DNA of 64,000 nt from Dysidea avara (Eukaryota; Porifera; Demospongiae; Dictyoceratida; Dysideidae). The translations under genes and the position numbers were made by a program. The notes beneath the pieces were generated by a model that saw only the letters and a list, made by a program, of their open reading frames with translations, did not search any database and was not told the origin of the DNA. The stretch's first letter is position 1. Each line of letters opens with the position of its first letter. This document shows positions 10,931 through 20,663 of the stretch, in pieces. The stretch lies in contig NC_089274.1 in NCBI RefSeq assembly GCF_963678975.1, forward strand, positions 22,653,133-22,717,132. The letters run 5' to 3'.

Positions 10931-11677
10931 TTAAGGCCAGTTTGGATCTTCTATAAGTCTTTTGGGTGCCTGGTGGGTGCGAGTTGAATGTCGTGGACTT
11001 GAACAGACTTCTGCTGAGGTACTTTGTTGTGGAAAAGTTTGCTGTGGTTGTTCAGGGGATGCTGGTGTTGTTGATGGGAGCAAGGATGTTGCGGTTCTGC
11101 GTCGTAGGAACCGGCAGTTTCTTGTCAGGATTCTGCCATTTTGAGTCTTGATAAAATAGCGGCGGTGAGGACCAATGTCAACAACAGTTCCGTAAATGTC
11201 CCACATTTTCGTTTGTGGATGTTGCAGTGCAACGCGTGAGCCTATTCCAATGTCTGGTAGTGTGTGGGCATGGAGATTGTAATATGCTTGTGTTTGCTCC
11301 AATGAATTTATAGCCTGTGTTTCTGCTTCTGTGACTGCTTTTTGCCAACATGGTAGAAAAGAGCGGTGGTGAGCTGGGAGTGAGTCTTGCACTGGTGTAC
11401 CAAATAGTTTTTGAGCAGGTGATAATCCATCCTTGCGAGATGGGGTGTTTCGGTACTGTAAGAGTGCACGGCAAAGAGCATCTTCATTGAGAGAACGTTT
11501 GTTCCAGGAAGTGGCAATGAGTTTTTTCATAGATTTTACCATGGCTTCGACTTTGCCGTTGCTTTGTGGGTAATATGGTGATGACACTTTATGGATAAAG
11601 CCCCACTGTCTGGAGAAGTCGTGAAAGCATTTTGAAGTGAATTGTGGCCCGCCATCTGACCACAGTATATCTGGCAC
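10931..11677 (-). CDS. Integrase C-terminal half of LTR-element pol (frameshifted)
   Basis: The frame begins at the second catalytic Asp region (LWSDGGPQFTS) and includes PYYPQSNGKVEAMVKS with the catalytic Glu, completing the DDE set started in the neighbouring frame. It then runs into a C-terminal region with WDIYGTVVDIG and NGRILTRNCRFLRRR, typical of Ty3/gypsy integrase ends, and a proline- and serine-rich tail. It is about 248 residues. The break from the main pol frame lies near 11690-11700 and behaves like a single-base indel. Confidence 0.88.
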   Translation of the reverse strand: MPDILWSDGGPQFTSKCFHDFSRQWGFIHKVSSPYYPQSNGKVEAMVKSMKKLIATSWNKRSLNEDALCRALLQYRNTPSRKDGLSPAQKLFGTPVQDSLPAHHRSFLPCWQKAVTEAETQAINSLEQTQAYYNLHAHTLPDIGIGSRVALQHPQTKMWDIYGTVVDIGPHRRYFIKTQNGRILTRNCRFLRRRTATSLLPSTTPASPEQPQQTFPQQSTSAEVCSSPRHSTRTHQAPKRLIEDPNWP

Positions 11678-13664
11678 GGCAGTGCGACAAAAGCATTCTC
11701 AGTACTCTAACAAGGTGGGAGCTGGTAGTGTTGTGGCCCATTGGGATTATGTCAGGCCAATCTGTAAAGCAATCAGCAACGATGAGGTAGTCCTGACCAC
11801 CATAGCAACAAAAGTCTGCACAGATCTCTTGGAATGGTCTACTTGGCTTGTCTTTGCACACAAGAGGTTCTCGAGGATTGGAGGGAAGGAGATCTTGACA
11901 CTTTTTACATGAAGTGAGCATGTTGTCAATGTCATTGTCCATTCCTGGCCAATAAACCGTAAGGCGCGCCCGTTGTTTAGTGCGTACAGTGCCCTGGTGT
12001 GATTCATGAAGATGTGACAGTGTGGTGTGACGCATAGAGGGTGGTATCAGTAGACGGCATCCGTAAACTATCAAATTGTCATCAATGGAAAGGTGCTCAC
12101 GTGCATTCCAGTAGGGTCTACATGACTGTGGAAGCTGGCCGCGGTGATCTGGGAAGCCGTTGAGTATTATATTGTACAGCTGTTGGTATTCTGGATCCTG
12201 AGAAGCATGGTAGCGGACGTCTTGCAATTTCAAGCTTTCGTGGGTGTCAGTGGTGATAGCTCTCAACTCTGTAATAGATAAGGCTGGTTCATTAGGCAAG
12301 TCATGCTCTGCAAGGGCATCACTATTGTGAGGATTAGATACAGGATTGCGGGATAGAGCATCAGGGCCATCATTAACACTTCCCTTAATCCACTTTGCCG
12401 TAAAGTTATAAGACATCAGGCGAGACTTCAATCGTTGAAGGCGTGGGTTCTCAATTTCATCTAAGCGGCGGCTGTTGAGAATAGGGACTAGAGGGTTGTG
12501 ATCAGTCAAGAGGCAAAAATGCTGGAGGCCGGAAAGAAATAGTTTGCACTTTTGGATGGCCAATGCGACAGCTAGCATCTCCAGTTCAATAACAGCATAT
12601 CTAGATTCTGTGTCGGTGAGGAACCGGGACCCAGCCTGGATGAGGGTCCACTTGTCATTGGATTGCTGTTGGAGGATGAATCCAAGACCCTGTCTACTGG
12701 CATCAGTGCTGAGACGGGTGGGATGATTGAGATTGAAGAATGACAAAACCGGTGGCTTGGTGAGTGACGCCTTGGCTTTTGCGAAGGCTTCATCATGATC
12801 GCTAGACCAGAGAAAATCGTTTTTAGTACTCAAAAGTGGTCTTAGTGGTGTCAGGAGTGTGGCTATGGCGTCAGTGCTTGAGGACAATTGGTTTACTAAG
12901 CCAAAAAAGGAGCGAAGGTCAGTTCTGGTGTTTGGCTTTGGATATTGCGAAATAGCCGTAGTAATCGTTGTGTCCACTTGATATCCATCAGAAGATAACC
13001 GAAAGCCAGCAAAAGTGACTGCTGATTGAAAGAACTGACATTTATCCAGGTTAAGGGCAATATTCTTCTCTACGCACAGCTGTAAAAACTGTCGCACATG
13101 AGCAGCATGGTCTGAAGTACTATTGTCATAAATAACAATGTCATCAACTATGCGACGAAAGCCTTGTAAACCAGCAAAAGCTTCTGCCATTCTGCGGTCA
13201 TAATGTTCAGAAATCGATGATAGGCCATACTGGGCCCTGAGATATTTGAAACGACCTTGAGGGGTTATGAACATGGTTAAGAGTTGACTGGACTCCTCTA
13301 GTGGACACTGGTGGTATCCTTTCAGTGCATCTAGTACAGTGAATATTTTTGCATCTGTTGCTGCTATATCGGCCACAGCTTGAGCAGGTGTGGACGATTG
13401 ATAGCGTTCTCTACGCACGAACTTGTTGAGGTGAGATAAGTCTACATACATCCTGATGCGATCGCTGTTCTTCTTAGGGGTGACCATGATTGGTGCACAC
13501 CACTCTGTGACCGTAGTGACTGGAGCAATGACCTTTTGTGACAACAGTAAGTCCAACTCATCTTTCAACTTGTCGCGGTAAGTGAATGGGATTGAACGTG
13601 GTGTCTTAATGCAAAAGGGTTTTGCATCTTGCGTGAGGCTAATGTGAAATTGCTCACCATCCAT
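11589..13664 (-). CDS. pol: LTR-element pol: reverse transcriptase, RNase H, integrase N-terminal half
   Basis: The listed start is an internal Met; the frame is open from about 13728. RT motifs are seen in order: PFTYRDKLKDELDLLL, WCAPIMVTPKK, MYVDLSHLNKFVRRE, FTVLDALKGYHQ (first catalytic Asp), and RIVDDIVIYD (usual YxDD, here IVDD). RNase H shows LSTDASRQGLGFIL, IELEMLAV and LLTDHNPL. Integrase starts with an HHCC zinc site (HLHESHQG ... CKKC) followed by ICADFC with the first catalytic Asp. The frame ends by frameshift before the second Asp. The product would replicate the element through tRNA-primed cDNA synthesis and insert it. Confidence 0.92.
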   Translation of the reverse strand: MDGEQFHISLTQDAKPFCIKTPRSIPFTYRDKLKDELDLLLSQKVIAPVTTVTEWCAPIMVTPKKNSDRIRMYVDLSHLNKFVRRERYQSSTPAQAVADIAATDAKIFTVLDALKGYHQCPLEESSQLLTMFITPQGRFKYLRAQYGLSSISEHYDRRMAEAFAGLQGFRRIVDDIVIYDNSTSDHAAHVRQFLQLCVEKNIALNLDKCQFFQSAVTFAGFRLSSDGYQVDTTITTAISQYPKPNTRTDLRSFFGLVNQLSSSTDAIATLLTPLRPLLSTKNDFLWSSDHDEAFAKAKASLTKPPVLSFFNLNHPTRLSTDASRQGLGFILQQQSNDKWTLIQAGSRFLTDTESRYAVIELEMLAVALAIQKCKLFLSGLQHFCLLTDHNPLVPILNSRRLDEIENPRLQRLKSRLMSYNFTAKWIKGSVNDGPDALSRNPVSNPHNSDALAEHDLPNEPALSITELRAITTDTHESLKLQDVRYHASQDPEYQQLYNIILNGFPDHRGQLPQSCRPYWNAREHLSIDDNLIVYGCRLLIPPSMRHTTLSHLHESHQGTVRTKQRARLTVYWPGMDNDIDNMLTSCKKCQDLLPSNPREPLVCKDKPSRPFQEICADFCCYGGQDYLIVADCFTDWPDIIPMGHNTTSSHLVRVLRMLLSHCRARYTVVRWRATIHFKMLSRLLQTVGLYP

Positions 13665-13705
13665 GGTTCTTATCTGGTCATCAAAGATGGATGGGAATTC
13701 TGTGA

Positions 13706-14350
13706 TTAGTGTTTGCGACTGTGGTTAACTTGACTGTGGAAGGTTGTAGCATGTACATTCAGCTGTGGGCGAAGCTCTACATTACTAGGGCATGGGTAAC
13801 AGTCTGGTAGTATCCCTAAGTCCTTGGAAGCTCTCCATGAAAGTATAGTACCAGTGATATTTGGATAGACGTGCACATTGCTAGTGCATTGTCTCTTGCC
13901 GAGTGTGAAAGTGACAGGTAAGTATCCAAGGGGATACATCTTATGGCCATTTGCAGTGTGAGGGACGACATCCGAGGGGATGAGGTTATGAACATGATCG
14001 TTAAGAAGAGTTAACAGTGGTGGGCCAGCAGCTGAGATACCTGCTCCTGAGTCTGGCAGAACATTTGTCGAGCAAGAACCATTCAGTGAAGTGAGGTGAA
14101 TAGGAATGGTCGGAGCTGGGTCATTGGTGGCTACCTGTTTGATGGTGGATAACGTAGATGGTTGCGTCTCAAAGCCTGTGTGTGTGTACCTGAATTTGCC
14201 TTGTTGATGGCGGGAGGCTAGGATGAGATGGTGGCTGAACTTGTTTAGAGTGGCAAACACGTGCATAGTGGCCAACCTTCTGACAGTTGTGGCACGTGGA
14301 AGAGTAAGCTGGGCAGCGACTGCGGCCTCCTTGGTGCGGCTTGCCTCCAC
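13706..14350 (-). CDS. LTR-element aspartic protease region
   Basis: The active-site motif NVLPDSGAGIS (DSGA) is clear near the middle, preceded by VPIHL-like strands and followed by a hydrophobic flap region. The first 60 residues overlap gag in another frame and are probably not translated as such; the protease reading likely takes over in the Arg/Gln-rich stretch near 14170-14240. It ends at a TAA just before the RT frame opens, so reaching RT would need a second frame change. Confidence 0.8.
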   Translation of the reverse strand: MEASRTKEAAVAAQLTLPRATTVRRLATMHVFATLNKFSHHLILASRHQQGKFRYTHTGFETQPSTLSTIKQVATNDPAPTIPIHLTSLNGSCSTNVLPDSGAGISAAGPPLLTLLNDHVHNLIPSDVVPHTANGHKMYPLGYLPVTFTLGKRQCTSNVHVYPNITGTILSWRASKDLGILPDCYPCPSNVELRPQLNVHATTFHSQVNHSRKH

Positions 14351-14993
14351 ATCCTGGACAATCGGGACTGGTGGGCTGAAGGCCAGCTCTCTTGTGATAT
14401 GGTCCTTGTTTTCGTAAGGTAAGGATGGTGTCTGATTGTGGCTGAGAAATTGCAGAGCGTTGCTTCTTTGCAGCTTCTTCTGCTCTACATGTTGTGATGG
14501 CAGTATCTAATGTAAGATCTTGTCGCTGGAGCAAGTGTTCAACCGTGTCACCCTCTAGGATACCTTCGATGATCTGGTCCCGGATATTCTTTGCTGTGCA
14601 TGCGGGTGAGCAAAAGCTGCAAGTCTTAACTAATTCACGAAGAGCCACCAGGTAGTCATCGAAGGTTTCACCACGCTGTTGGATCCGTTTCCGAAAGTTG
14701 CGACGCTCGACTGATTCGTTGATGTGGCCGTCAACGTATCGTTTAATAGCGGCGATAATAGCTTGCGTGTCTTTACGCTGGTCTGTAGTTAGCCCGAGAT
14801 TATCGACAATACTAAGTGTCTCACGTGAGAAGCACAGTGTTAATGCGTGCACTTGTGTTTCAGCTGACTCCTCACCTAGTCCGGATAGACTAACATATGA
14901 GCTCCATTGGGTCTTCCAAACAACGAAGTCGGCGCCTCTGTCCACTTGGAGGTCGAGCTTCGGGAGATCGCTAAGTCTGAAGGTGTATGGCAT
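14169..14993 (-). CDS. gag: LTR-element Gag with CCHC zinc knuckle
   Basis: This 274-residue frame starts with MPYTFRLSDLPKLDL and contains helices with RRNFRKRIQQRGETFDDYLVA, a form common to Ty3/gypsy capsids (retrotransposon gag fold), then a nucleocapsid with CHNCQKVGHYARVC (CX2CX4HX4C). A second Cys/His cluster (CPGCGGKPHQGG) precedes it. Gag would form the capsid and package the RNA. It overlaps the protease frame by about 180 bases. Confidence 0.9.
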   Translation of the reverse strand: MPYTFRLSDLPKLDLQVDRGADFVVWKTQWSSYVSLSGLGEESAETQVHALTLCFSRETLSIVDNLGLTTDQRKDTQAIIAAIKRYVDGHINESVERRNFRKRIQQRGETFDDYLVALRELVKTCSFCSPACTAKNIRDQIIEGILEGDTVEHLLQRQDLTLDTAITTCRAEEAAKKQRSAISQPQSDTILTLRKQGPYHKRAGLQPTSPDCPGCGGKPHQGGRSRCPAYSSTCHNCQKVGHYARVCHSKQVQPPSHPSLPPSTRQIQVHTHRL

Positions 14994-15112
14994 CTCAGTG
15001 GAATGCTGCGGAGAGGAAATGCCCGAAACACAGTCTAATACAATGGGTTCACCTTAGCGGGTGCCTCTAACCGGCACCAGGGAATCAATCAGCTGGTTAC
15101 AATAGAGTCGTA

Positions 15113-15128
15113 GCTGCTCGCGGCGCCA
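15113..15128 (-). promoter_or_regulatory. Primer-binding site
   Basis: Directly inside the 5' LTR the minus strand reads TGGCGCCGCGAGCAGC. It begins with TGG, complementary to a tRNA CCA end, with no spacer. The tRNA is not identified. Confidence 0.65.
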
Positions 15129-15587
15129 TGTAGGATTGACACGAGGCATATCATTAAATCACGTGACAGTACATACAATATGGACATGTGTACAACTGTG
15201 TGTGCATCTATGATTATCATTGTTCCAGACATGCCAACTCTCACGCATTAGGCGTGAGTCTCACTCTTTGGCTAGTAATCTCACGCTCTCACGCCTAACC
15301 CTCTGTTTCTCACTCTTTCAGCTTAGTTCTCACGCATTTCTCACGCCTGATCTGTTTCGTAATTAGCCCTGTGCTTAAAATTGGGCAGATCTGTGCTTAT
15401 TTTTGTACTTAGAACATGCGACGACCTTTTTTTTTTTTTTTTTTTTTTTTTTGGTCTTCACTACCAAAAATCCTGGAGCTGCACTTGAATCTGGTCCACA
15501 CTGCTGGTAGTGTTTGAGGTCTCACTCCTAAAATTGTTCACAGGTTGGCATCTCTGTTGTTCATGTTCTAATTACATAGTTCCTACA
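15129..15587 (-). repeat. 5' LTR, interrupted by a MITE
   Basis: Identical in its two parts to the 122-bp LTR at 10767-10888 as far as read, but split after ATTATCATTGTTC by a 331-bp insertion. Confidence 0.9.
15226..15556. mobile_element. MITE inside the LTR (CAGACATGCCAAC ends)
   Basis: The ends CAGACATGCCAAC and GTTGGCATCTCTG are inverted with one mismatch. TTGTTC flanks both sides and occurs once in the intact LTR, giving a 6-bp target duplication. The interior has CTCACGC repeats and a T run followed by GGTCTTCACTACC (about 15427-15465) that resembles part of the MITE at 61218-61575. Confidence 0.8.
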
Positions 15588-15702
15588 CATATTACCCGGG
15601 GAAACACATATCACTGTCACTGTGACTTGTAGGTTGCTAGCGACTTAGTGATATGTGTGCGGGGAAACACGGATCCCTAGGGATATGTGTGATCACATGA
15701 TT
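15588..15702. repeat. CCCCGCACACATATC / GTGTTTCC dispersed repeat
   Basis: Shares GGGGAAACACGGATCCCTAG and GATATGTGTG phrases with 8555-8645 in inverted order. The LTR element landed in its left part: GGGGAAACATAT lies at 10756-10766 on the other side. Confidence 0.55.
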
Positions 15703-17235
15703 TACTAGTTATATCACCAACCCACTGCTTCAGCAAGAGCAGTTAAGACTGTAGCTTCGACTTTGCCAGTTCTAACTCCAGTACATAAGAAGGGAGATCG
15801 CTCTAATGTTAGCAATTACCGTCCTATTAGTTTGACCTCGCCTATTTGTAGAATCTTGGAATCCATCATTAAAGACAACATCCAAGATCATTTGATGACT
15901 AATAATGTGATACTTCCTCATCAGCATGGCTTTACTCCTGGAAGATCCTGTTCAACTCAACTGTTATTGGCCATGAATGATTGGACCAAAGCGCTTGACG
16001 ATGGCCATTCTGTTGACATCTTGTATTTTGATTTTGCTAAGGCATTTGATTCCGCCCCACACAACCGTTTAATTTCCAAGTTGCAAGGGTGTGGCATATC
16101 TGGCAAGCTGCTAGCGTGGGTGAAGAATTTTCTTGTGGGAAGGAAGCAGAAAGTTGTACTGAACAGTCATGCATCAGATTGGTCAAGTGTCAGTAGTGGA
16201 GTGCCTCAAGGCTCTGTTTTGGGCCCTATTTTGTTTAATATATATGTCAGCGACATGCCCTTAATAGTTAATAGTCCCATTTTTCAATTTGCGGATGACG
16301 TGAAGATGTTCAGAACTATCAGGACTGTGGACGACTTTTGCCAACTTCAACAAGGTATAAATTTGCTTTTTGCATGGTCTAAGAAATGGCAACTGAAGTT
16401 CAACATTAGTAAGTGTAATTGGTTGCACTTAGGTAAACCTCACGGATTTGGTGAATATGTAATTGATGGCACTACTATTACATCTTGTGATGTTGTAAGG
16501 GACTTGGGAATAATGATTGACAATCAGTTAAAGTTTCACGATCATACCACCACAGTCGCCAAGAAAGCTAACAGACTACTAGCAGTTATTCACAAGACTT
16601 TTCAGAATTTCGACCATGCTACATTCATCAACTTGTATAAATCATATATCCGCCCAGTGTTAGAGTATGGTAACATCATCTGGGGACCACAATACATTCT
16701 AGATCAAGAACAAATAGAGAAGATACAGAGAAGAGCCACAAAATTGGTCCAGGATCTTCAAAACTGCACATATAATGATCGCCTCACTGCTCTAAACTTG
16801 CCATCACTTAAATACCGCAGACTGCGCGGAGATATGATAATGTTCTATCAGCTATTACACAGCCATTTCAGTCTAGATACATCAGATTTGTTTACTACTG
16901 CAACTTCATCAACAACTAGGGGTCACAATTACAAGTTATTTAAACCTCAAGCAACATCAAGAGTGAGATCTACTTTTTTCACTGTACGAGCCATCAATGA
17001 CTGGAACAGTTTACCCAATCACATAGTTAATGCTCCCACACTTGATGATTTTAAAAATTTTCTTGACAGTGGCTGGTCTACTTTATTGTATGATTATTAA
17101 TTAGTTAACTATTATTGTATATAAGTTTTTGCTATGTAGTTGCAAATTTGTTGAATTCTTTTTGTACAGATCAGGCTTTACAGGCTCCTTGAGCCTTCTT
17201 TACCTGTAATACTAATACTACTAATACTATACTAC
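15703..17235 (+). mobile_element. 5'-truncated LINE with long open reverse transcriptase frame
   Basis: The frame is uninterrupted from about 15742 to 17100. It has SNYRPISLTS (RT motif 1), QHGFTPGRSCSTQLL, DFAKAFDSAPHNRL (motif A Asp), SSGVPQGSVLGPILF (motif B), FQFADDVKMF (catalytic FADD), then the thumb region with LGIMIDNQLKFHDH, LEYGNIIWGP, IQRRATKLV and the C-terminal WNSLPNHIV, FKNFLD. The endonuclease domain and ORF1 are missing by truncation. The 3' UTR contains AGATCAGGCTTTACAGGCT and ends in a (TAATAC)n tail near 17205-17235. The copy at 48112-49275 has the same 3' UTR signature. Confidence 0.92.
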
Positions 17236-17557
17236 TTATCTTACGTGAAACATCACGCGAGATATCACGTGAGTCCTTGTGGGAATTTGAACATTATTTT
17301 CAGTTTGAATGAATTTTCTCTGAGTAAGTCACTTTTAGTAGTGCTTCTAAACACTGAACTTGGAAGCTTTTGCTACTAATTTAGCTAGCTAATCTGTTGC
17401 TGAAGCTGTTATTATGCATGCATGCATGCAGTGTCTCCTATAGCACTAAGCGACCGCAGGAGTCATACCAACAGTGTGACCTTCACACTTCTGGATTTAC
17501 AGTGTATGTAATATAATACCTAGCTGTATGTTCTCTAGTCAACAAAAAGTAGTGATA
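17236..17557. other. Spacer, no gene seen
   Basis: Contains ATCACGTGAG-like repeats and a short (CATG)n run near 17415-17430. Confidence 0.4.
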
Positions 17558-18167
17558 TCCTGTGCCAAAAACAGCCCAGCTGTAAAAAAAGGCGAGGCCA
17601 AGAATGCACAAGTACATGTTCATGGAGTAACCAAAAGACATGATATCAAAATCTGGCCAAGAAAGCATTTACAGTATGGGCACTTTTGTGCATTCATTTT
17701 CTATATGCTTCACATTATCACATCCAGCTAGCTGTACATGTGTGCTTGCAATATAAACAATACTACTGAGATGATAAAAGATATTACACTGCATTGTTAC
17801 CAAAATTAATTTAACTAAAAATTTACAATTGGTTTCTACTTGGCCATCTTTTTGCACTGTATATTAAAATAAAAAGATGGCCAAGTAGAAACCAATTGTA
17901 AATTTTTAGTTAAATTAATTTTGGTAACAATGCAGTGTAATATCTTTTATCATCTCAGTAGTATTGTTTATATTGCAAGCACACATGTACAGCTAGCTGG
18001 ATGTGATAATGTGAAGCATATAGAAAATGAATGCACAAAAGTGCCCATACTGTAAATGCTTTCTTGGCCAGATTTTGATATCATGTCTTTTGGTTACTCC
18101 ATGAACATGTACTTGTGCATTCTTGGCCTCGCCTTTTTTTTACAGCTGGGCTGTTTTTGGCACAGGA
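17558..18167. repeat. Near-perfect foldback element with ~296-bp arms
   Basis: Left arm 17558-17853 and right arm 17871-18167 are reverse complements with almost no differences as read, around a 17-bp loop GCACTGTATATTAAAAT. The ends contain CAAAAACAGCCCAGCTGTAA, the signature shared with the foldback elements at 24243 and 39428. Arms this similar suggest a recent origin. Open frames inside are mirror images of each other, not genes. Confidence 0.92.
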
Positions 18168-18304
18168 TTAGCTATACTGATCGCTATAATTATTATTACT
18201 ATATATAAAAGTACTCTGCTGCTAACAGAGTTTTTGGTTTTGGTTAAAATATTCACAAAAAAGTATAGTGTTATTTATGCAGTATGTGTAGTAGGGATCA
18301 TGGA

Positions 18305-20430
18305 CAGGGGTAGATCCAGGAGCTGGCAAGGGGAGGGGGCACAAACAGGCTAATTTGTAGCTAAGTGGTTGGGGAGAGCCAGATTCTCATAGTTGCTGCA
18401 TTTTTGAAGCAGCAAATAATCGCCTTTTCAGGGGCGGATCTAGGATTTCAGAGGGGGGGTGCTAACATGGACACATATATGTGGCAAGAAAGTTGATACA
18501 ACTAGTGTGCGAAGTACACTCAGCATGTGGAGCATGCTCTATCTAGGAGGGTCTGGGGGCATGCCCCCACAGAAAAGTTTTGCAAATTTGGCCTACTGAG
18601 ATTGAATTTGGTAGTAATTTTGAGTGAAAAATGATGTTACTCTTTAATGTGATACCATTATTCCCCTACAGTTTGTCAATATAACTAAAGAGCACAGCCA
18701 GTAGCTAAATTCAATCTTATAGACTATAGTAGTGGAAACATATGGGTATCAGCTGCACATGATCAATTCTAGTGTTCTGAAGTATAGCATAATTTACAGT
18801 CTCATGGCTCAAACTACACTAGCTGTCCAAACAGTAGAGAGGGTAAGTGTGAGTGGAGAGGGTAAGTAGACTCACCAGTGTGTGGAGTGCATGTGCACTC
18901 AGCATGTATAGAATTCTCCAGCTAGGAGACTCTGGTGGCATACTCCCCTGGAAATGTTTTTTGAAAATGGCTATCACAAGATTGAATTTAGAAGCTATTT
19001 TTAACCATAGATAGTATATTCAACATACCGTAGAATATATCTATGTTTTAACCAAATGTGGGTACAAGATGAATGAGTTCAGTAGGAAGTAAAAACAGAA
19101 CTATACACTGTTTCTTATTATTGGATTTTAAGAAAATATATCGCTTGTCAAAGAGAATAAAGGTAGTTGAATGTAAGGTCAAGGAGAATATATGAACACA
19201 GGATTGGATCTATTTCATAACCACTGTTCTGTGGTGCAGGTAGCTATTTCAATCTATCTTATAAAATGATGGATCCATCCATCACCATAATTGTTTTACA
19301 ACTATAGTTTACAAATGCAACTAGTTTTTGGCCACAACTAATCCCTTTTTAGCACACATAATCAAGACAACGTAAATGCTGCAGTATCATTTAAAGTTGA
19401 GTTTCAAGGAATTTGATAGTGCAAACTCCAGAAGCTGCTAGATTTAGAATGGGATTTGATCAAGTAAGGGAAACAAAAACAAACAGCTCTCAGATGTTGC
19501 AGCCTTATGAACTTTAAAAATGCTAAGAAATTCACTATTATAATAAGAGTAACTATTGTTTTACTTGCAAGAGAAGCATTTCAACCTAAGAATCAAGTTT
19601 GTAGCAGAGCCTAAAAACGTAAACTATTTGACAGAAAAGGCTGTTTTCAGAATAGATTTTCAATTAATACAAAAAAGGTATAAACCTTTCTAAAGTGATA
19701 GGTATATAGCAGGATGTTTGGTACAATGGTGAGGGTAGCAGTGCACAGGTCTGGAAGAATAGGTTTAATTTCAGCTTGCACTCTGGTAACTTCTTGAAAA
19801 TTATAGTTTTAATGATGGATGTTCTATTAGAGTAGTTGACTGTTCTATTAGAGTATTTCGATTTTAGCAGCTTATAAGGTAACACTTACACCAAAAGTAT
19901 AATTTTGACCCCTCTTAGTAATTCTTGGATAAGATTAGCTATTCCCCTTGCTCTTTCCATCTTTTCATTGCCCATACATGTGCATAAAATGCAACTGCAT
20001 CTGTACTACAGCTTCTAGAAGCTTCCTGGCTTGCTCGTTGTAAAATTTTGGAGGGGGGTGCTTCAGCCCCCCAAGCACCCCCCTAAATCCGCCTTGCTTT
20101 TAGTAGTGACTCACTGATGATTTTTGCCATTTTGGCCTTTGCAGATGGTTGTGAAGTCTTAATAGCTGTTTAAAAGGTTATGAATGTCTTTGAAAGCAGC
20201 AACATGATAATTATTTTTAGAGGTGCTTAGTATGAAGGTGTTGGGTAACAATTTCACAGCTACTTTGGTTTCAGGTAATAAATGCTAGTGAAATGTTCAT
20301 ATTTTCATGAGTTATAAGTTGATCTTAGTCTGACATAAAGTTTAGTGTTTTAATCCAAAGAAGTGGCTATGGCTACTCCACAAGGTAGGGGGGAATTTTA
20401 CCCCAAATACCCCATTCTGGATCTGCATTG
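18305..20430. mobile_element. Possible older hAT-like element containing the next one
   Basis: CAGGGGTAGATCCAGGAGCT at 18305 and TTCTGGATCTGCATTG at about 20415-20430 look like decayed inverted ends on the outer sides of the element at 18429-20096. Only the termini support this. Confidence 0.35.
18429..20096. mobile_element. hAT-like element, 1.67 kb
   Basis: It starts CAGGGGCGGATCTAGGATTT and ends with AAATCCGCCTTG after a CCCCCCAAGCACCCCCC tract. CTTTT flanks both sides (18424-18428, 20097-20101), a 5-bp target duplication. It is closely similar along its whole length to 42848-44631 (shared TGATACAACTAGTGTG, GGGTCTGGGGGCATGCCCCC, TTGTCAAAGAGAATAAAG). No transposase was found, so it is non-autonomous. 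It holds a CTATTAGAGTA motif pair at 19825-19863. Confidence 0.85.
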
Positions 20431-20437
20431 ATGGAGG

Positions 20438-20663
20438 TTTGCATTTTCTTGCTAAAAAATGGCTCCCCCAAAAAAACAACCTCACCTTTTCTTCATATCA
20501 GCTTGGTAAAGTTGCATGGTTAGGCAAAATCAAGCCCATAAATGCCTTCAAAGTGACCCTAAAAAGTATGACAAGCTACTTTTGAAATCATGGTAAAAGT
20601 TAGATGAATGCATGTATTATTAATAATATGCACCAAATAATAATATACTATTTTGTTTTGCAG
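20438..20663. other. Intron side of the NLR-like gene
   Basis: Non-coding, ending in a pyrimidine-rich 3' splice site TTTTGTTTTGCAG directly before 20664. The upstream exon was not found. Confidence 0.45.

Larger units (their letters stand above)
10767..15587 (-). mobile_element. Complete Ty3/gypsy-type LTR retrotransposon
   Basis: Direct repeats 10767-10888 and 15129-15587 begin TGTAGGATTG and end TTCCTACA; the second contains a MITE. CATAT flanks the element on both sides (10762-10766, 15588-15592), a perfect 5-bp target duplication. Reading on the minus strand, the order is LTR, primer-binding site, gag with a zinc knuckle, aspartic protease, RT, RNase H, integrase, polypurine tract, LTR. 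RT before integrase is the Ty3/gypsy order. Frame changes at gag/pro, pro/RT and within integrase mean this copy is probably inactive, although the first two could be programmed shifts. Confidence 0.93.

Noticed and set aside
10962..15057. Several plus-strand open frames of 60-119 codons
   Set aside because: Antisense shadows of the gag and pol genes of the LTR retrotransposon.
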